Assembly (NCBI RefSeq): GCF_001514235.1
Contig: NZ_KQ948925.1
Span: forward strand, 683,469 to 747,468
Reading direction: 5' to 3'
From: Streptomyces caeruleatus
GTDB lineage: Bacteria > Actinomycetota > Actinomycetes > Streptomycetales > Streptomycetaceae
Length of the DNA stretch: 64,000 nt
A model generated the notes under the pieces. That model was not told the DNA's origin. It searched no databases and saw nothing but the letters and a program-made list of their open reading frames with translations. How positions within the stretch are numbered: the first letter of the stretch is position 1; every line of letters starts with the position of its first letter. Position numbers and translations under genes: made by a program. Below, one piece after another: positions 45,324-54,210 of the stretch.

Positions 45324-46451
45324 TCAGCGGGCGCGGGCTCCCGCTTCGCCCGAGTGAGCCAGGCCCGAGGTGCGCAGGGTGCCGACGGTCTTCAGCAGCC
45401 GGTCGGCGGGCTCGCGCAGTCCGGGGTGGGCCAGGACGGTGTTTCTCAGGCCGCGCACCGGTCTGCGCCACAGCCGGTGCGCCGCCGCCACCGGGTGCGG
45501 GCGTATCGCGAACCCCTCGGCCACCCGCAGCTCACGGGTCTTGAGCCAGTCCTTGTACTCCTTCTCGCCGCGCCCCATGTCCATGAGCGTGACGCCGTCG
45601 CGGCCGGCGGCGTCGGCCAGCCGTAAATGCATCATCAGTCCGGGCGAGTAGTAGCCGAAGTCGGGGTCGTACGCGGTGAACCAGGCCGCGAAGACCGTGC
45701 GCGACCTCGGCCCGAAGTGCGCGGCGACCGGCCGGTCCCCGGCGTAGACCACGGACAGGATGCCGGTGAAGTGCTCCTCGCGGACCTGGAACAGATGGTC
45801 CACCAGGTCGACGATCCAGGGCTTGGAGAACCGGTCCATCCGCCCCGTTCTGCGGTACTGGGCGGACTTCCAGCGCATGAGGGTGCGCAGCATGCGCGGA
45901 TCGCGTTCGTCGTACACGAAGCGCACCTCGCCCACGTCACGGCCCAGGCGCCGCTCCTTCTTCAGCGTCGTCTTGGCCTGCCCGGGGTAGGTGGCGCGCA
46001 GCCACTCGGCGTAACTGCCCTCGCCGGGCTTCAGGTCGAGCACGGGAGAGGCGAACGTCCCCGTGACGTACGGGCCGAACGGCTTCTGCTCCTCGACGAG
46101 GTGATCGAACTCGAACACGGACAGCCCGCAGGCCCGCAGCAGTTCCCGGGTGTCCCAGGTGACGCCCGGCCGGTGCACCAGGGCCTGGCAGTCGGAGAGA
46201 CCGAGGCCGATGGCCCGGCCGACGCCGAGCGGGCCCCGCTCGTACGGGAGGAAGCCGACGGCCTCCCCGTTCTCGTGCAGGACCGCCACCTGCGCGCCGC
46301 GGCGGTGTCTGCCGACCCCGGTCGCGAACTCCGGCGCGAGGAAGGGGTTGGCGTAGTCGGGCGACTCGTCCATGGCCCGGTGCCACGCCCGGCGCAGCGA
46401 CTCGTCCAGTTCCTCGGGTCTGTGAATCGTGATGGCGTGCGTGGATCGCAT
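45324..46451 (-). CDS. GNAT acyltransferase of the CelD/BcsL (FemAB-like) type
   Basis: A 375-residue protein of the GNAT superfamily branch that includes CelD/BcsL. The central motif is LKKERRLGRDVGEVRFVYDERDP, with a C-terminal acetyltransferase core (GILSVVYAGDRPVAAHFGPRSRTVFAAWFTAYDPDFGYYSPGLMMHL) and MDMGRGEKEYKDWLK. It probably acylates an amino sugar or surface polymer. ATG 46451 follows GGGGGAG; a longer frame to 46517 lacks a good site. The 183-nt gap to the aminotransferase shows nothing notable. Confidence 0.8.
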   Translation of the reverse strand: MRSTHAITIHRPEELDESLRRAWHRAMDESPDYANPFLAPEFATGVGRHRRGAQVAVLHENGEAVGFLPYERGPLGVGRAIGLGLSDCQALVHRPGVTWDTRELLRACGLSVFEFDHLVEEQKPFGPYVTGTFASPVLDLKPGEGSYAEWLRATYPGQAKTTLKKERRLGRDVGEVRFVYDERDPRMLRTLMRWKSAQYRRTGRMDRFSKPWIVDLVDHLFQVREEHFTGILSVVYAGDRPVAAHFGPRSRTVFAAWFTAYDPDFGYYSPGLMMHLRLADAAGRDGVTLMDMGRGEKEYKDWLKTRELRVAEGFAIRPHPVAAAHRLWRRPVRGLRNTVLAHPGLREPADRLLKTVGTLRTSGLAHSGEAGARAR

Positions 46452-46539
46452 GGCGACCGCTCCCCCCAAAGTCCCCCAAGAGACGCTTTTTGGGCGCCTC
46501 GCCACTGTTTCCCCCATGTCGAACTTTGTGGCGAGCTCA

Positions 46540-46569
46540 AACGTCGCGAAACAGCACGCACACTGTCAA
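46540..46569 (-). promoter_or_regulatory. Possible promoter of the GNAT gene
   Basis: On the minus strand a perfect TTGACA (46569-46564) is followed after 18 bp by GACGTT (46545-46540), within a locally AT-richer stretch about 90 nt before the ATG. The -10 is weak. Confidence 0.35.
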
Positions 46570-46621
46570 GGTGGATGATGAATCCTTTAGCTGTGCTTGG
46601 TAACGCGCGGTCCCGGTCCGG

Positions 46622-47407
46622 TCAGCGGATCGCGACGAGGACGTGACTGTCGCCGTACTGCCAGACGGCGCCGACGTGCCTGAATCCCGCCTGCCGCAGG
46701 AGCCGTTCGTGCGTGGACACGGACAGGCAGGGGGCGCCGCCGGTACCGGTGCCCGTGCCGCTGCCGGTGACGGCCGCCTGCCGGCGTCGGCGCTCCGCGA
46801 GCAGGTCGGTCAGCTCCGGGTCCTGCGCGACGGCCGCCCACCAGGACGCCCAGTCCTCGTGCGCCAGGGCCTGACCGCGTTCGGCGTGCCGGCGGCCGAC
46901 GCACCCGGCCAGTCCGGCGAGCGCGGCGTCGTCGTGCGGGAAGTGGTCGCCGTTGACGAGCACGCCCCCGGGGCGCAGCAGGCCCGCGAGCTGCCGGTAG
47001 GTGCGGTACAGGGCGTCCGGGTCCAGGTAGTGCAGTGCCGTCGTCGACACGGCGGCGTCCAACGGGCGGTCCAGGCCCAGGGCGTGGGTCCAGTCCCGCG
47101 CGCCGATCGTCACGTCGACGTAGCGGGCCGCGTCCGCGTGGTGGGTGCGGGCCAGCTCCAGCAGCAGCGGGTCCATGTCCACGGCCACGATGTCGGCGTA
47201 CGGCATCCTGCGGGCGAGCCGGGCAGCCAGGGAGCCGGGGCCGCAGCCGAGGTCGACGACGGACGGTCGGCCCGGGAGGCCGGCCACGGACTGCTCCACC
47301 ACATCGGCGATCACCGTGAAACGCTCCTCGCGGTCGACGGCGTACCGCTGCTGCTGACGCTCCCAGCGCTCCACCCATCGCTCCGCCGTCGCCAGGCTCA
47401 GCCCCAT
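46622..47407 (-). CDS. Class I SAM-dependent methyltransferase
   Basis: A 261-residue methyltransferase with SAM motif I VVDLGCGPGSLAARL, the acidic motif II region IVAVDMDP, and VSTTALHYLDPDALYRTYRQLAGLLRPGGVLV. A Gly/Thr repeat (GSGTGTGTGG) lies in a loop near residue 215. ATG 47407 is favoured over GTG 47419 because GAGGTG precedes it. It lies 94 nt downstream of the desulfurase gene on the same strand and may belong to that pathway or have its own promoter. Confidence 0.85.
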   Translation of the reverse strand: MGLSLATAERWVERWERQQQRYAVDREERFTVIADVVEQSVAGLPGRPSVVDLGCGPGSLAARLARRMPYADIVAVDMDPLLLELARTHHADAARYVDVTIGARDWTHALGLDRPLDAAVSTTALHYLDPDALYRTYRQLAGLLRPGGVLVNGDHFPHDDAALAGLAGCVGRRHAERGQALAHEDWASWWAAVAQDPELTDLLAERRRRQAAVTGSGTGTGTGGAPCLSVSTHERLLRQAGFRHVGAVWQYGDSHVLVAIR

Positions 47408-47466
47408 CCCGTCGTGCACCTCGCCGTTCCGTACCTGTCCGCACCGTCTGCGCCAGACCCTACAGG

Positions 47467-47483
47467 TGGAAACGGTTCCCATT
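47467..47483 (-). promoter_or_regulatory. Near-palindrome upstream of the methyltransferase
   Basis: TGGAAACGGTTCCCATT contains the near-palindrome GGAAACGGTTCC. It sits 60 nt before the methyltransferase start and 19 nt after the desulfurase stop. It weakly resembles a Zur box (9 of 15 positions by eye), so a metal-linked operator is possible but unproven. Confidence 0.3.
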
Positions 47484-47501
47484 CCCTCTAATGGCGGTAC
47501 G

Positions 47502-48719
47502 TCACCCGAGCGTGGCGAGGACGTCCAGCAACCGGTCGATCTCCTCAGGGGTGTTGTGGACGTGCAGGCTCACCCGCACCGAGCCGGTCCGCTCCCCCGC
47601 GCCGCCCTGGCAGTGCTGGTCGGAGCGGACCATGAAGCCGTGGCTGAAGAGGATGAAGCCGAGGTCCCCGGAGTCGACGGCGTTGTGGCGGAAGGTGACG
47701 ATGCCCTGGCGTCGCTGCACGGACGAGTCGGCGGCCAGGCTCTTCTGGCAGCCGAGGATCTCGTACGCGTCGAGGTGGCGCAGGCCCTCGGTGAGCCGGG
47801 CCGTCAGGGCGAGGGTCCACCGCTCGATCCGGTCGGTCCCGGCGGTGTCCAGCCAGTCCAGGGCGGCGGTGAGGGAGGCGATGCCGACGGTGTTGGGGGT
47901 GCCCGACCAGCCGCCCGGCGCGAAGCGCGGTCCGCGTGACTGGCGGGCCCAGACGGCTCCCGTGCCGGGCAGGGCCATGGCCTTGTGCCCGGAGAAGACC
48001 ACGAGGTCGACGTCGAGGTCGGCGACGGACACGGGCAGATGTCCGACGCTCTGGGCGGCGTCCAGACAGATCACCGCGTCCGGGCCGACCGCCCGGCGGA
48101 TGCGGTGGACGTTCATGTTGCCGCCGTACACGTGGTGGACGTGGCTGACGGCGACGAAGCGGGTGCGCGGGCCCGCGAGTTCCGCGAGCGCGGTGTGGTC
48201 GTAGTCGCCGGACGACCGCTGGTACGGCATCGGCCGTACGCGGATGTGGACGCCCCGCGCCGCCAGGTGCCGTCGGGCCTCCAGCCAGGGCGCGATGTTG
48301 GCCTCGTGGTCGGCGACGGGGACGACGATCTCGTCCCCGTCGGCGAGGAGCCCCGGCAGCCAGTCGCGGGCGACGGCGCGCAGGCCCTCGGTGGTGCCGC
48401 TCGTGAAGTGGACGGTCGAGCGGTCGGGAGCGGGGTCGTCGAGGAACCGCTTCACCCGGTCGCGGGCCTGCTCGACCAGGTCCGTGGTCCGGTTGGCCCA
48501 GGGGTAGGTGCCGCGGCCGGCGTTGGCGTTGGTGGTGGTGAGGTAGGTGTGGACGGCGTCGAGCACGGACTGCGGTTTCTGGGCGGTGGCCGCGCTGTCC
48601 AGATAGGCCAGTTCCGGGTGGGCGGTGATGATCGGGAAGTGGGCGCGCAGGGTCCGCTGCCACTCCCCCAACTCCGCGATGGCGTCCGTCTCTTGGGTGT
48701 CGGTCCCGGGTGTGGTCAT
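47502..48719 (-). CDS. SufS/CsdA-like cysteine desulfurase or class V aminotransferase
   Basis: A 405-residue class V PLP enzyme with LDSAATAQKPQSVLDAV at the start, VPVADHEANIAPW, and the PLP Lys in VVFSGHKAMALPGTGAVW. A Cys-containing loop (RSDQHCQGG) sits where SufS has its RTGHHC persulfide Cys, so sulfur mobilisation from cysteine is plausible. ATG 48719 lies 5 nt after the cysteine-synthase fusion gene. No SUF scaffold genes are near, so it is unlikely to be the housekeeping Fe-S enzyme. Confidence 0.85.
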   Translation of the reverse strand: MTTPGTDTQETDAIAELGEWQRTLRAHFPIITAHPELAYLDSAATAQKPQSVLDAVHTYLTTTNANAGRGTYPWANRTTDLVEQARDRVKRFLDDPAPDRSTVHFTSGTTEGLRAVARDWLPGLLADGDEIVVPVADHEANIAPWLEARRHLAARGVHIRVRPMPYQRSSGDYDHTALAELAGPRTRFVAVSHVHHVYGGNMNVHRIRRAVGPDAVICLDAAQSVGHLPVSVADLDVDLVVFSGHKAMALPGTGAVWARQSRGPRFAPGGWSGTPNTVGIASLTAALDWLDTAGTDRIERWTLALTARLTEGLRHLDAYEILGCQKSLAADSSVQRRQGIVTFRHNAVDSGDLGFILFSHGFMVRSDQHCQGGAGERTGSVRVSLHVHNTPEEIDRLLDVLATLG

Positions 48720-48724
48720 GGGCG

Positions 48725-50047
48725 TCAGTCCCGTACGAGGGGTGCGCCCGCGTCCCGCCAGGCGATGATGCCGCCGGTCAGGCTGCGGACGTCCGGGTGT
48801 CCCATCCGGGTCAGCAGGGCGGCGTGCCGGGCGGACTTCTCGCCGACCGGGCAGGCCAGCAGGACCGGGCGGTTGCGGCTGAACGGCAGTCCGCCGTGGA
48901 GGAGTTCCTCGAAGAGCTCGTCGACGATGTTGACGGAGCCGTCGATGTGCAGCGCGGCGTAGGCGTGGGGGCTGCGCAGGTCGACGACGAGCGGGGCTCC
49001 GGTGGCGATCCACGCCTGGGCGTCGGTGACGCCGATGGCCGGTGCGGTGCGGATCTCGGCGGGCGTCAGGTCGGCCGGGGAGTTCCTGCGCCGCGGGCGG
49101 CCGAAGAGGTCGGGGCGCCGCTGACGGACGTAGCTCAGATAGCTCTCGACGCGGTCGCAGACAATGAAGACCGCTGACTGGCGCTCCGTCAGTTCCTCGT
49201 CGACAGCGCGCAGTTGGCGTATCGCACCGAAGAACGCGGCGCCTCCCGTGGGTCCGGCGAGGATGCCGCAGCGGCGGTTGAGGGTCAGCATCCCCTCGAT
49301 CGCCTCGTCCGCGGTGACCGCGTCGATGCTGTCGTAGGTGCCGGGGTCGAACAGGCCCACCTCGTGCGCCTCGTCGATGGTGCGGATGCCGGGGATGAAG
49401 TCGGACTTGGCCGCGACCAGGCCGGCGACCCGTACGGCGGGGTCGTGTTCGCGCAGGGCGCGGGCGACGCCGGTGGAGGAGCCGGCGGTGCCGACACAGG
49501 CGATGAACCAGTCCGGGGCGCGGCCGTCCAGGTCCTTGACGATCTCCGGTCCGGTACCGGTGAAGTGGGCCTCGGTGTTGCGCGGGTTGAAGTACTGGTC
49601 GGTGTGCAGATACGCGCTGTCGGGCGCGGAGAGGGCGCGGTGGAACAGGGTGAGCGGGTCGTCGGTGGCCGTCGGGTCCAGGCACTCGCTCTGGCCGGGC
49701 AGTTCCTCGATCTCCGCGCCGAGCAACAGCAGCAGGTCCTTGATCTCCGGGATGCGCATCCGGTTGGTGACGCTCTTGAAGGTCAGGCCGTGCATGCCCG
49801 CGAGGACGGCGAGGGCCTTCGCGGTGTTGCCGCTCGACAGCTCGACGACCTGACCGCCCCGCTCGGGTAGGGCCGCCTCCAGACGCGGGCGGGCCATGTT
49901 CCAGGCGGCGCGGTCCTTGACCGAGCCGAAGGGGTTGAGCAGCTCCAGCTTGGCGTAGAGGTCGATGTTTCTCAGGCCGTGGACGGCCGGGTCGATGCGC
50001 ACCAGCGGCGTGTTGCCGATGGCCTCGGTGATGCTGTCGTACCTCAC
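48725..50047 (-). CDS. Cysteine synthase-like PLP enzyme fused to a rhodanese domain
   Basis: A 440-residue fusion. Residues about 1-310 are a fold-type II beta-replacement enzyme (IGNTPLVRI, PLP Lys in NPFGSVKDRAA, substrate loop SSGNTAKA, phosphate loop GTAGSSTG). Residues about 340-440 are a rhodanese domain (VVDLRSPHAYAALHIDGSVNI) with an intact persulfide Cys in ACPVGEKSARH. GTG 50047 overlaps the decarboxylase stop (GTGA). A natural reading is that the rhodanese Cys receives sulfur from the adjacent desulfurase and passes it to the aminoacrylate intermediate. An alternative is diaminopropionate synthesis, as in SbnA. Confidence 0.9.
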   Translation of the reverse strand: MRYDSITEAIGNTPLVRIDPAVHGLRNIDLYAKLELLNPFGSVKDRAAWNMARPRLEAALPERGGQVVELSSGNTAKALAVLAGMHGLTFKSVTNRMRIPEIKDLLLLLGAEIEELPGQSECLDPTATDDPLTLFHRALSAPDSAYLHTDQYFNPRNTEAHFTGTGPEIVKDLDGRAPDWFIACVGTAGSSTGVARALREHDPAVRVAGLVAAKSDFIPGIRTIDEAHEVGLFDPGTYDSIDAVTADEAIEGMLTLNRRCGILAGPTGGAAFFGAIRQLRAVDEELTERQSAVFIVCDRVESYLSYVRQRRPDLFGRPRRRNSPADLTPAEIRTAPAIGVTDAQAWIATGAPLVVDLRSPHAYAALHIDGSVNIVDELFEELLHGGLPFSRNRPVLLACPVGEKSARHAALLTRMGHPDVRSLTGGIIAWRDAGAPLVRD

Positions 50048-51540
50048 TGCGCTCCCCCCACGGGTGTGGTCGGCCAGTACTGGTCGTCCAGGCACCAGCG
50101 CCAGGTGTCGCCCTCCTGCCAGGCGGCTACCTTGCGCGCGACGGGCTGGTGCTGGGCACGGGTGGCGTGGAAGTCCATGCAGTATCCGGCCGTGTTGGCG
50201 AAGGCCAACAGGTCGCCGGGCGCGGGGCGGCGGGGCAGGAAGACCGTGCGGCGCGTGATCAGGTCGGACTCCAGGCAGCGGCTGCCGAAGAGGTACGTGC
50301 CGACCGGTTCGGTGGCGGTGCCGGGAGCGGAACCGGAACCAGTCGCGTGTCCGTGCGCGTCCCGTGGGACGACGACGGGGTCCATGAGCACCCCGTGCTC
50401 CTCCAGCGCCACGTCGTCCGCCTTCGCCGCCAGTCGTACGAGGAGAGGGCCACCGCTGTCCTGGTCGCGTACCTCCAGCACCTTCGTCAGGGTGAGTCCG
50501 CACTGGTCGAGCAGGGCCCGGCCGGGTTCGGTGTGCAGGTCGTAGAGGTGATCGAGGAGCAGGGCGGCCAGGGGGCTGCCGCCGAGGGACGCGGCCGGGT
50601 GCGCGAGCAGTTCGTCGAGGTAGCGGGCGCCCGCGACCGGGCGGTGAGCGGGGTACAGGCCGAGCGCGCCGCGCAGGGTGCCGGCCTCGTTGCGCAGTCC
50701 GTAGCCGTGCCCGCCGTAGGTAAGGGGCGGGCGGGTGCCCAGGACGGCTTCGGTGAGCCCGGTGGTGTACCGCTCCCATTGGCCGCCGTCGGCCAGGTAG
50801 TTGACGCCGAAGCCGCCGCCGATGTCGACGGCCCGGGGCCTGAGCCCTCGGCTCCGGCACTCCTCCAGCACCCGCAGGCAGCCCTCCAGCGCCGTGGCCT
50901 TCTCGGTGAGGCTGGTGGTGTCCAGGTGGTAGGCGACACCGACCAGGTCGACCACGTCGCCGTACCGCTCGACGGACTCCAGGAGGGGGTCCAACTCCCT
51001 TACCGCGGTACCGAATCGGCTGCGGCGGCTGAGCACGCGTACGCCGGACGTCTCGAACTCCGAAAGACGGAGCATGACGCGGGTCCTGGGCAGGGCGTGT
51101 TTGCGTACCAGCGTGACGAGTTGCTCCAGCTCGTCTCGCGTGTCGAGGCTGACGGTGACCGAGGTGCGGGCCGCCAGCCACAGGAACTCCGGGTTCTTCG
51201 GGCCCGTCGCCGTGATCCGGTCCGGGGTGAGGCCCGCCCCGAGGGCGTGCTGCAGCTCGCCCAGCGAGGCGACGTCCACGCCTGCGTCCGTGGCGGCGAG
51301 GCGTCGCAGCAGGGCGCTGGAGCGGTTGGCCTTGTGGGCGAAAAACACCTGGCCGGAGAGGTGACGGGCGCCGTACACGGAGCGGAACTGCTGGAGGTTG
51401 TCGGCGAGCTGGTCGGGGACGACCACGTGCAGCGGGGACCCCAGGGCTTCGGTGAGCGTGTGCAGCAGGACCGGCGAGTTCAGCAACGAGCGCAGCCGCG
51501 ATTCCAGCCGCGGTTCGAGATACAAGGGCTGCCCGCCCAT
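50044..51540 (-). CDS. LysA-like (type III) PLP-dependent decarboxylase
   Basis: A 498-residue alanine-racemase-fold decarboxylase. PLP Lys is in VFFAHKANRSSALLRRL, the His/Gly phosphate site is in AVDIGGGFGVNY, and the active-site Cys is in FGSRCLESDLI, as in diaminopimelate decarboxylases. It is longer than LysA (about 420-460) and resembles proteins annotated as Y4yA-family. ATG 51540 has GGGAGGGG upstream. It is the first gene of an operon with the cysteine synthase-rhodanese fusion and desulfurase-like enzyme, so it probably decarboxylates an amino acid made by them. The substrate is unknown. Confidence 0.85.
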   Translation of the reverse strand: MGGQPLYLEPRLESRLRSLLNSPVLLHTLTEALGSPLHVVVPDQLADNLQQFRSVYGARHLSGQVFFAHKANRSSALLRRLAATDAGVDVASLGELQHALGAGLTPDRITATGPKNPEFLWLAARTSVTVSLDTRDELEQLVTLVRKHALPRTRVMLRLSEFETSGVRVLSRRSRFGTAVRELDPLLESVERYGDVVDLVGVAYHLDTTSLTEKATALEGCLRVLEECRSRGLRPRAVDIGGGFGVNYLADGGQWERYTTGLTEAVLGTRPPLTYGGHGYGLRNEAGTLRGALGLYPAHRPVAGARYLDELLAHPAASLGGSPLAALLLDHLYDLHTEPGRALLDQCGLTLTKVLEVRDQDSGGPLLVRLAAKADDVALEEHGVLMDPVVVPRDAHGHATGSGSAPGTATEPVGTYLFGSRCLESDLITRRTVFLPRRPAPGDLLAFANTAGYCMDFHATRAQHQPVARKVAAWQEGDTWRWCLDDQYWPTTPVGGAQ

Positions 51541-51709
51541 GCCCGGCCCCTCCCCCAGCGCTACGGGCCCGGCACTCCGGGCGCCGGCGACCACTCCCCG
51601 CGGTTTGCCGTATAGCTCCTTTCCCTGCCCTCCGGTGCTTTACGCCCTGTTGCTACCCCCATGGGCGATCAGGTCAACAGACGGCCGGAACCTGTCGGGG
51701 GGCCCGCGC

Positions 51710-52120
51710 TCAGCCGGCTTCCCCGGCGATGTTGACCATCCAGGTGATGCCGAAGCGGTCCGTGCACATGCCGAAGACGTCGCCCCACATCTGCTTCTCC
51801 AGCGGCACGGTCACCGAGGCGCCCTCGGACAGCTTCTCCCAGTAGCCGCGCAGCTCGGTGTCGTCGTCGCCGCTCAGACTCACGGCGATGTTGTTGCCGG
51901 GGCGGTGGTCGTCCGTCGGGGTGTCGGCGCCCATCAGGGTGAGGCCGCCGGGGGACTCCAGCATGCCGTGCATGACCTTGTCGGCCATCGGGGTGTCCTG
52001 CTGGCCGTACTCGCCGTAGGTGTTGAGCACGAGGGTGCCGCCGAAGACGTCCTTGTAGAACTCCATCGCCTGCCGGGCGTCGCCGCCGAAGGTGATGTAC
52101 GGGTTGAGACGCGAGGCCAT
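51710..52120 (-). CDS. VOC-family (PhnB-like) protein
   Basis: A 136-residue vicinal-oxygen-chelate protein of the PhnB/glyoxalase-like type (NPYITFGGDARQAMEFYKDVFGGTLVLNTYGEYG ... WGDVFGMCTDRFGITWMVNI). AGGAGG precedes ATG 52120. It may be an enzyme or a resistance-type binding protein; the function is unassigned. The 169 nt between it and the decarboxylase gene hold only a weak TATAC element. Confidence 0.85.
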   Translation of the reverse strand: MASRLNPYITFGGDARQAMEFYKDVFGGTLVLNTYGEYGQQDTPMADKVMHGMLESPGGLTLMGADTPTDDHRPGNNIAVSLSGDDDTELRGYWEKLSEGASVTVPLEKQMWGDVFGMCTDRFGITWMVNIAGEAG

Positions 52121-52163
52121 GAATCCTCCTGGAATAGGGCCAAGAGCCGACTCCAAGGAAGGT

Positions 52164-52192
52164 AGCGCGGGCCACTGACAACGGCCCGCGCT
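52164..52192 (-). terminator. Terminator of htpG
   Basis: A perfect 10-bp G/C-rich stem (52164-52173 with 52183-52192) with a 9-nt loop, 25 nt after the htpG stop and before the VOC gene. Confidence 0.75.
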
Positions 52193-52217
52193 CACGACCA
52201 CATGGGCTACAGCGCCG

Positions 52218-54116
52218 CTACAGGGTGCGCTCCAGCCGGTCCGCGACCAGCTTCACGAACCGGGCGGGGTCCTTCGGCTGGCCGCCCTCGGCGAGCACCG
52301 CCAGCGTGTGCAGCAGTTCGGCGGACTCGGCGAGCTCCGCGCGGTCCTCGCTCGCCTCGTACGCCTGGTGCAGGCCCTTGACCAGCGGGTGGCCGGGGTT
52401 GAGCTCCAGGATCCGCTTGGTGCGCGGCACCTCCTGACCCATCGCCCGGTACATGTTCTCCAGGGCCGGGGTCAGGTCGTGCGCGTCGGAGACGACACAG
52501 GCGGGCGAGACGGTGAGCCGGGCCGAGAGGCGGACCTCCTTGATGTCGTCGTCCAGGCGCTCCCGCATCCAGCCGAGCAGCCCGGCGTACTCCTCGGCCT
52601 GCTTCTCCCGCTCCTCGTCGGCCTTCTCGTCGCCCTTGCCGTCCAGGTCGATCGCGCCCTTGGCGATGGAGCGCAGCTTCTTGCCCTCGTACTCGCCCAC
52701 GGCGTCGACCCACACCTCGTCGACGCCGTCGGTGAGCAGCAGGACCTCGACGCCCTTGGCCCGGAACGCCTCCATGTGCGGGGAGTTCTCGATGCTCTGC
52801 CGGGACTCGCCGGTGATGTAGTAGATGTCGTCCTGGCCGTCCTTCATCCGCTCCACGTACCGCGCGAGTGTGGTCGGCTCGTCGTCGGAGTGCGTGGTCG
52901 CGAACGACGCGACGGCGATGATGGCCTCGCGGTTCTCGGTGTCGGTGAGCAGGCCCTCCTTGAGGACCGGGCCGAACTCCCGCCAGAAGGTGGCGTAGCG
53001 GTCGGCGTCCTTGGCCATGAAGTCCTTGACCGTGGACAGGACCTTCTTGGTCAGCCGGCGCTGCATCATCCGGATGTGCCGGTCCTGCTGGAGGATCTCG
53101 CGGGAGACGTTCAGCGAGAGGTCCTGCGCGTCGACGACGCCCTTGACGAAGCGGAGGTAGGGCGGGAGCAGGGCCTCGCAGTCGTCCATGATGAAGACGC
53201 GCTTCACATAGAGCTGGACGCCGCGCTTGAAGTCGCGCGTGAACAGGTCGTGCGGGGCGTGCGCGGGGACGAAGAGCAGGGCCTGGTACTCGAAGGTGCC
53301 CTCGGCCTGGAGCCGGATCGTCTCCAGCGGTTCGCGCCAGTCGTGGCTGATGTGCTTGTACAGCTCGTGGTACTCGTCGTCGGACACCTCGTCGCGCGAA
53401 CGGGCCCACAGGGCCTTCATCGAGTTCAGCGTCTCGGGGTCCGGCGTGCTGTCGCCGTCGGCCTGCTCCGGGACCATCCGGATCGGCCAGGTGATGAAGT
53501 CCGAGTACCGCTTGACGATCTCCCTGATCTTCCACGGCGAGGTGTAGTCGTGGAGCTGGTTCTCGGGGTCGGCGGGCTTGAGGTGGAGCGTGACCGACGT
53601 GCCCTGCGGCGCCTCGGCCACGGTCTCCAGGGTGTAGGTGGCCTCGCCGCGCGACGTCCAGCGGGTGCCCTGGCTCTCGCCGGCCCGCCGGGTCACCAGC
53701 GTCATCTCGTCCGCCGCCATGAAGCCGGAGTAGAAGCCGACGCCGAACTGGCCGATGAGCCCTTCGGCACCGGCCTCGTCCTGGGCCTCGCGCAGCTCCT
53801 TCAGGAAGGTGGCGGTGCCCGAGTTGGCGATGGTGCCGATGAGCTGCCCGACCTCCTCGTACGACATCCCGATGCCGTTGTCCCGCACCGTGAGGGTACG
53901 GGCCTCCTTGTCGATGTCGATCTCGATGTGGAGGTCCGACACGTCGGCGTCGAGGGAGTCGTCCCGCAGCTTCTCCAGACGCAGCTTGTCGAGCGCGTCG
54001 GAGGCGTTGGAGAGGAGTTCCCGCAGGAAGACCTCCTTGTTCGAGTAGACCGAGTGGATCATCAGCTGGAGCAGCTGACGGGCCTCTACCTGGAACTCAA
54101 ACGTCTCGGTCGGCAT
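52218..54116 (-). CDS. htpG: Chaperone HtpG (Hsp90)
   Basis: A 632-residue bacterial Hsp90. The N-terminal GHKL ATPase has ELLSNASDALDKLR, DNGIGMSYEEV, GQFGVGFYS and GTSVTLHL. Middle and C-terminal dimerisation domains follow with full family length. ATG 54116 starts MPTETFEFQVEARQLLQLMIHSVYSNKEVFLREL. It is a single gene with its own downstream hairpin. Confidence 0.97.
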   Translation of the reverse strand: MPTETFEFQVEARQLLQLMIHSVYSNKEVFLRELLSNASDALDKLRLEKLRDDSLDADVSDLHIEIDIDKEARTLTVRDNGIGMSYEEVGQLIGTIANSGTATFLKELREAQDEAGAEGLIGQFGVGFYSGFMAADEMTLVTRRAGESQGTRWTSRGEATYTLETVAEAPQGTSVTLHLKPADPENQLHDYTSPWKIREIVKRYSDFITWPIRMVPEQADGDSTPDPETLNSMKALWARSRDEVSDDEYHELYKHISHDWREPLETIRLQAEGTFEYQALLFVPAHAPHDLFTRDFKRGVQLYVKRVFIMDDCEALLPPYLRFVKGVVDAQDLSLNVSREILQQDRHIRMMQRRLTKKVLSTVKDFMAKDADRYATFWREFGPVLKEGLLTDTENREAIIAVASFATTHSDDEPTTLARYVERMKDGQDDIYYITGESRQSIENSPHMEAFRAKGVEVLLLTDGVDEVWVDAVGEYEGKKLRSIAKGAIDLDGKGDEKADEEREKQAEEYAGLLGWMRERLDDDIKEVRLSARLTVSPACVVSDAHDLTPALENMYRAMGQEVPRTKRILELNPGHPLVKGLHQAYEASEDRAELAESAELLHTLAVLAEGGQPKDPARFVKLVADRLERTL

Positions 54117-54210
54117 GGTTCGCGACTACCTCACATCAGTCACCGGAACAGGGTCGCAGTCACTGTAAGACACGAGGTCAGCGCGGTGTGCCGGGATATG
54201 GCAGAACGGT

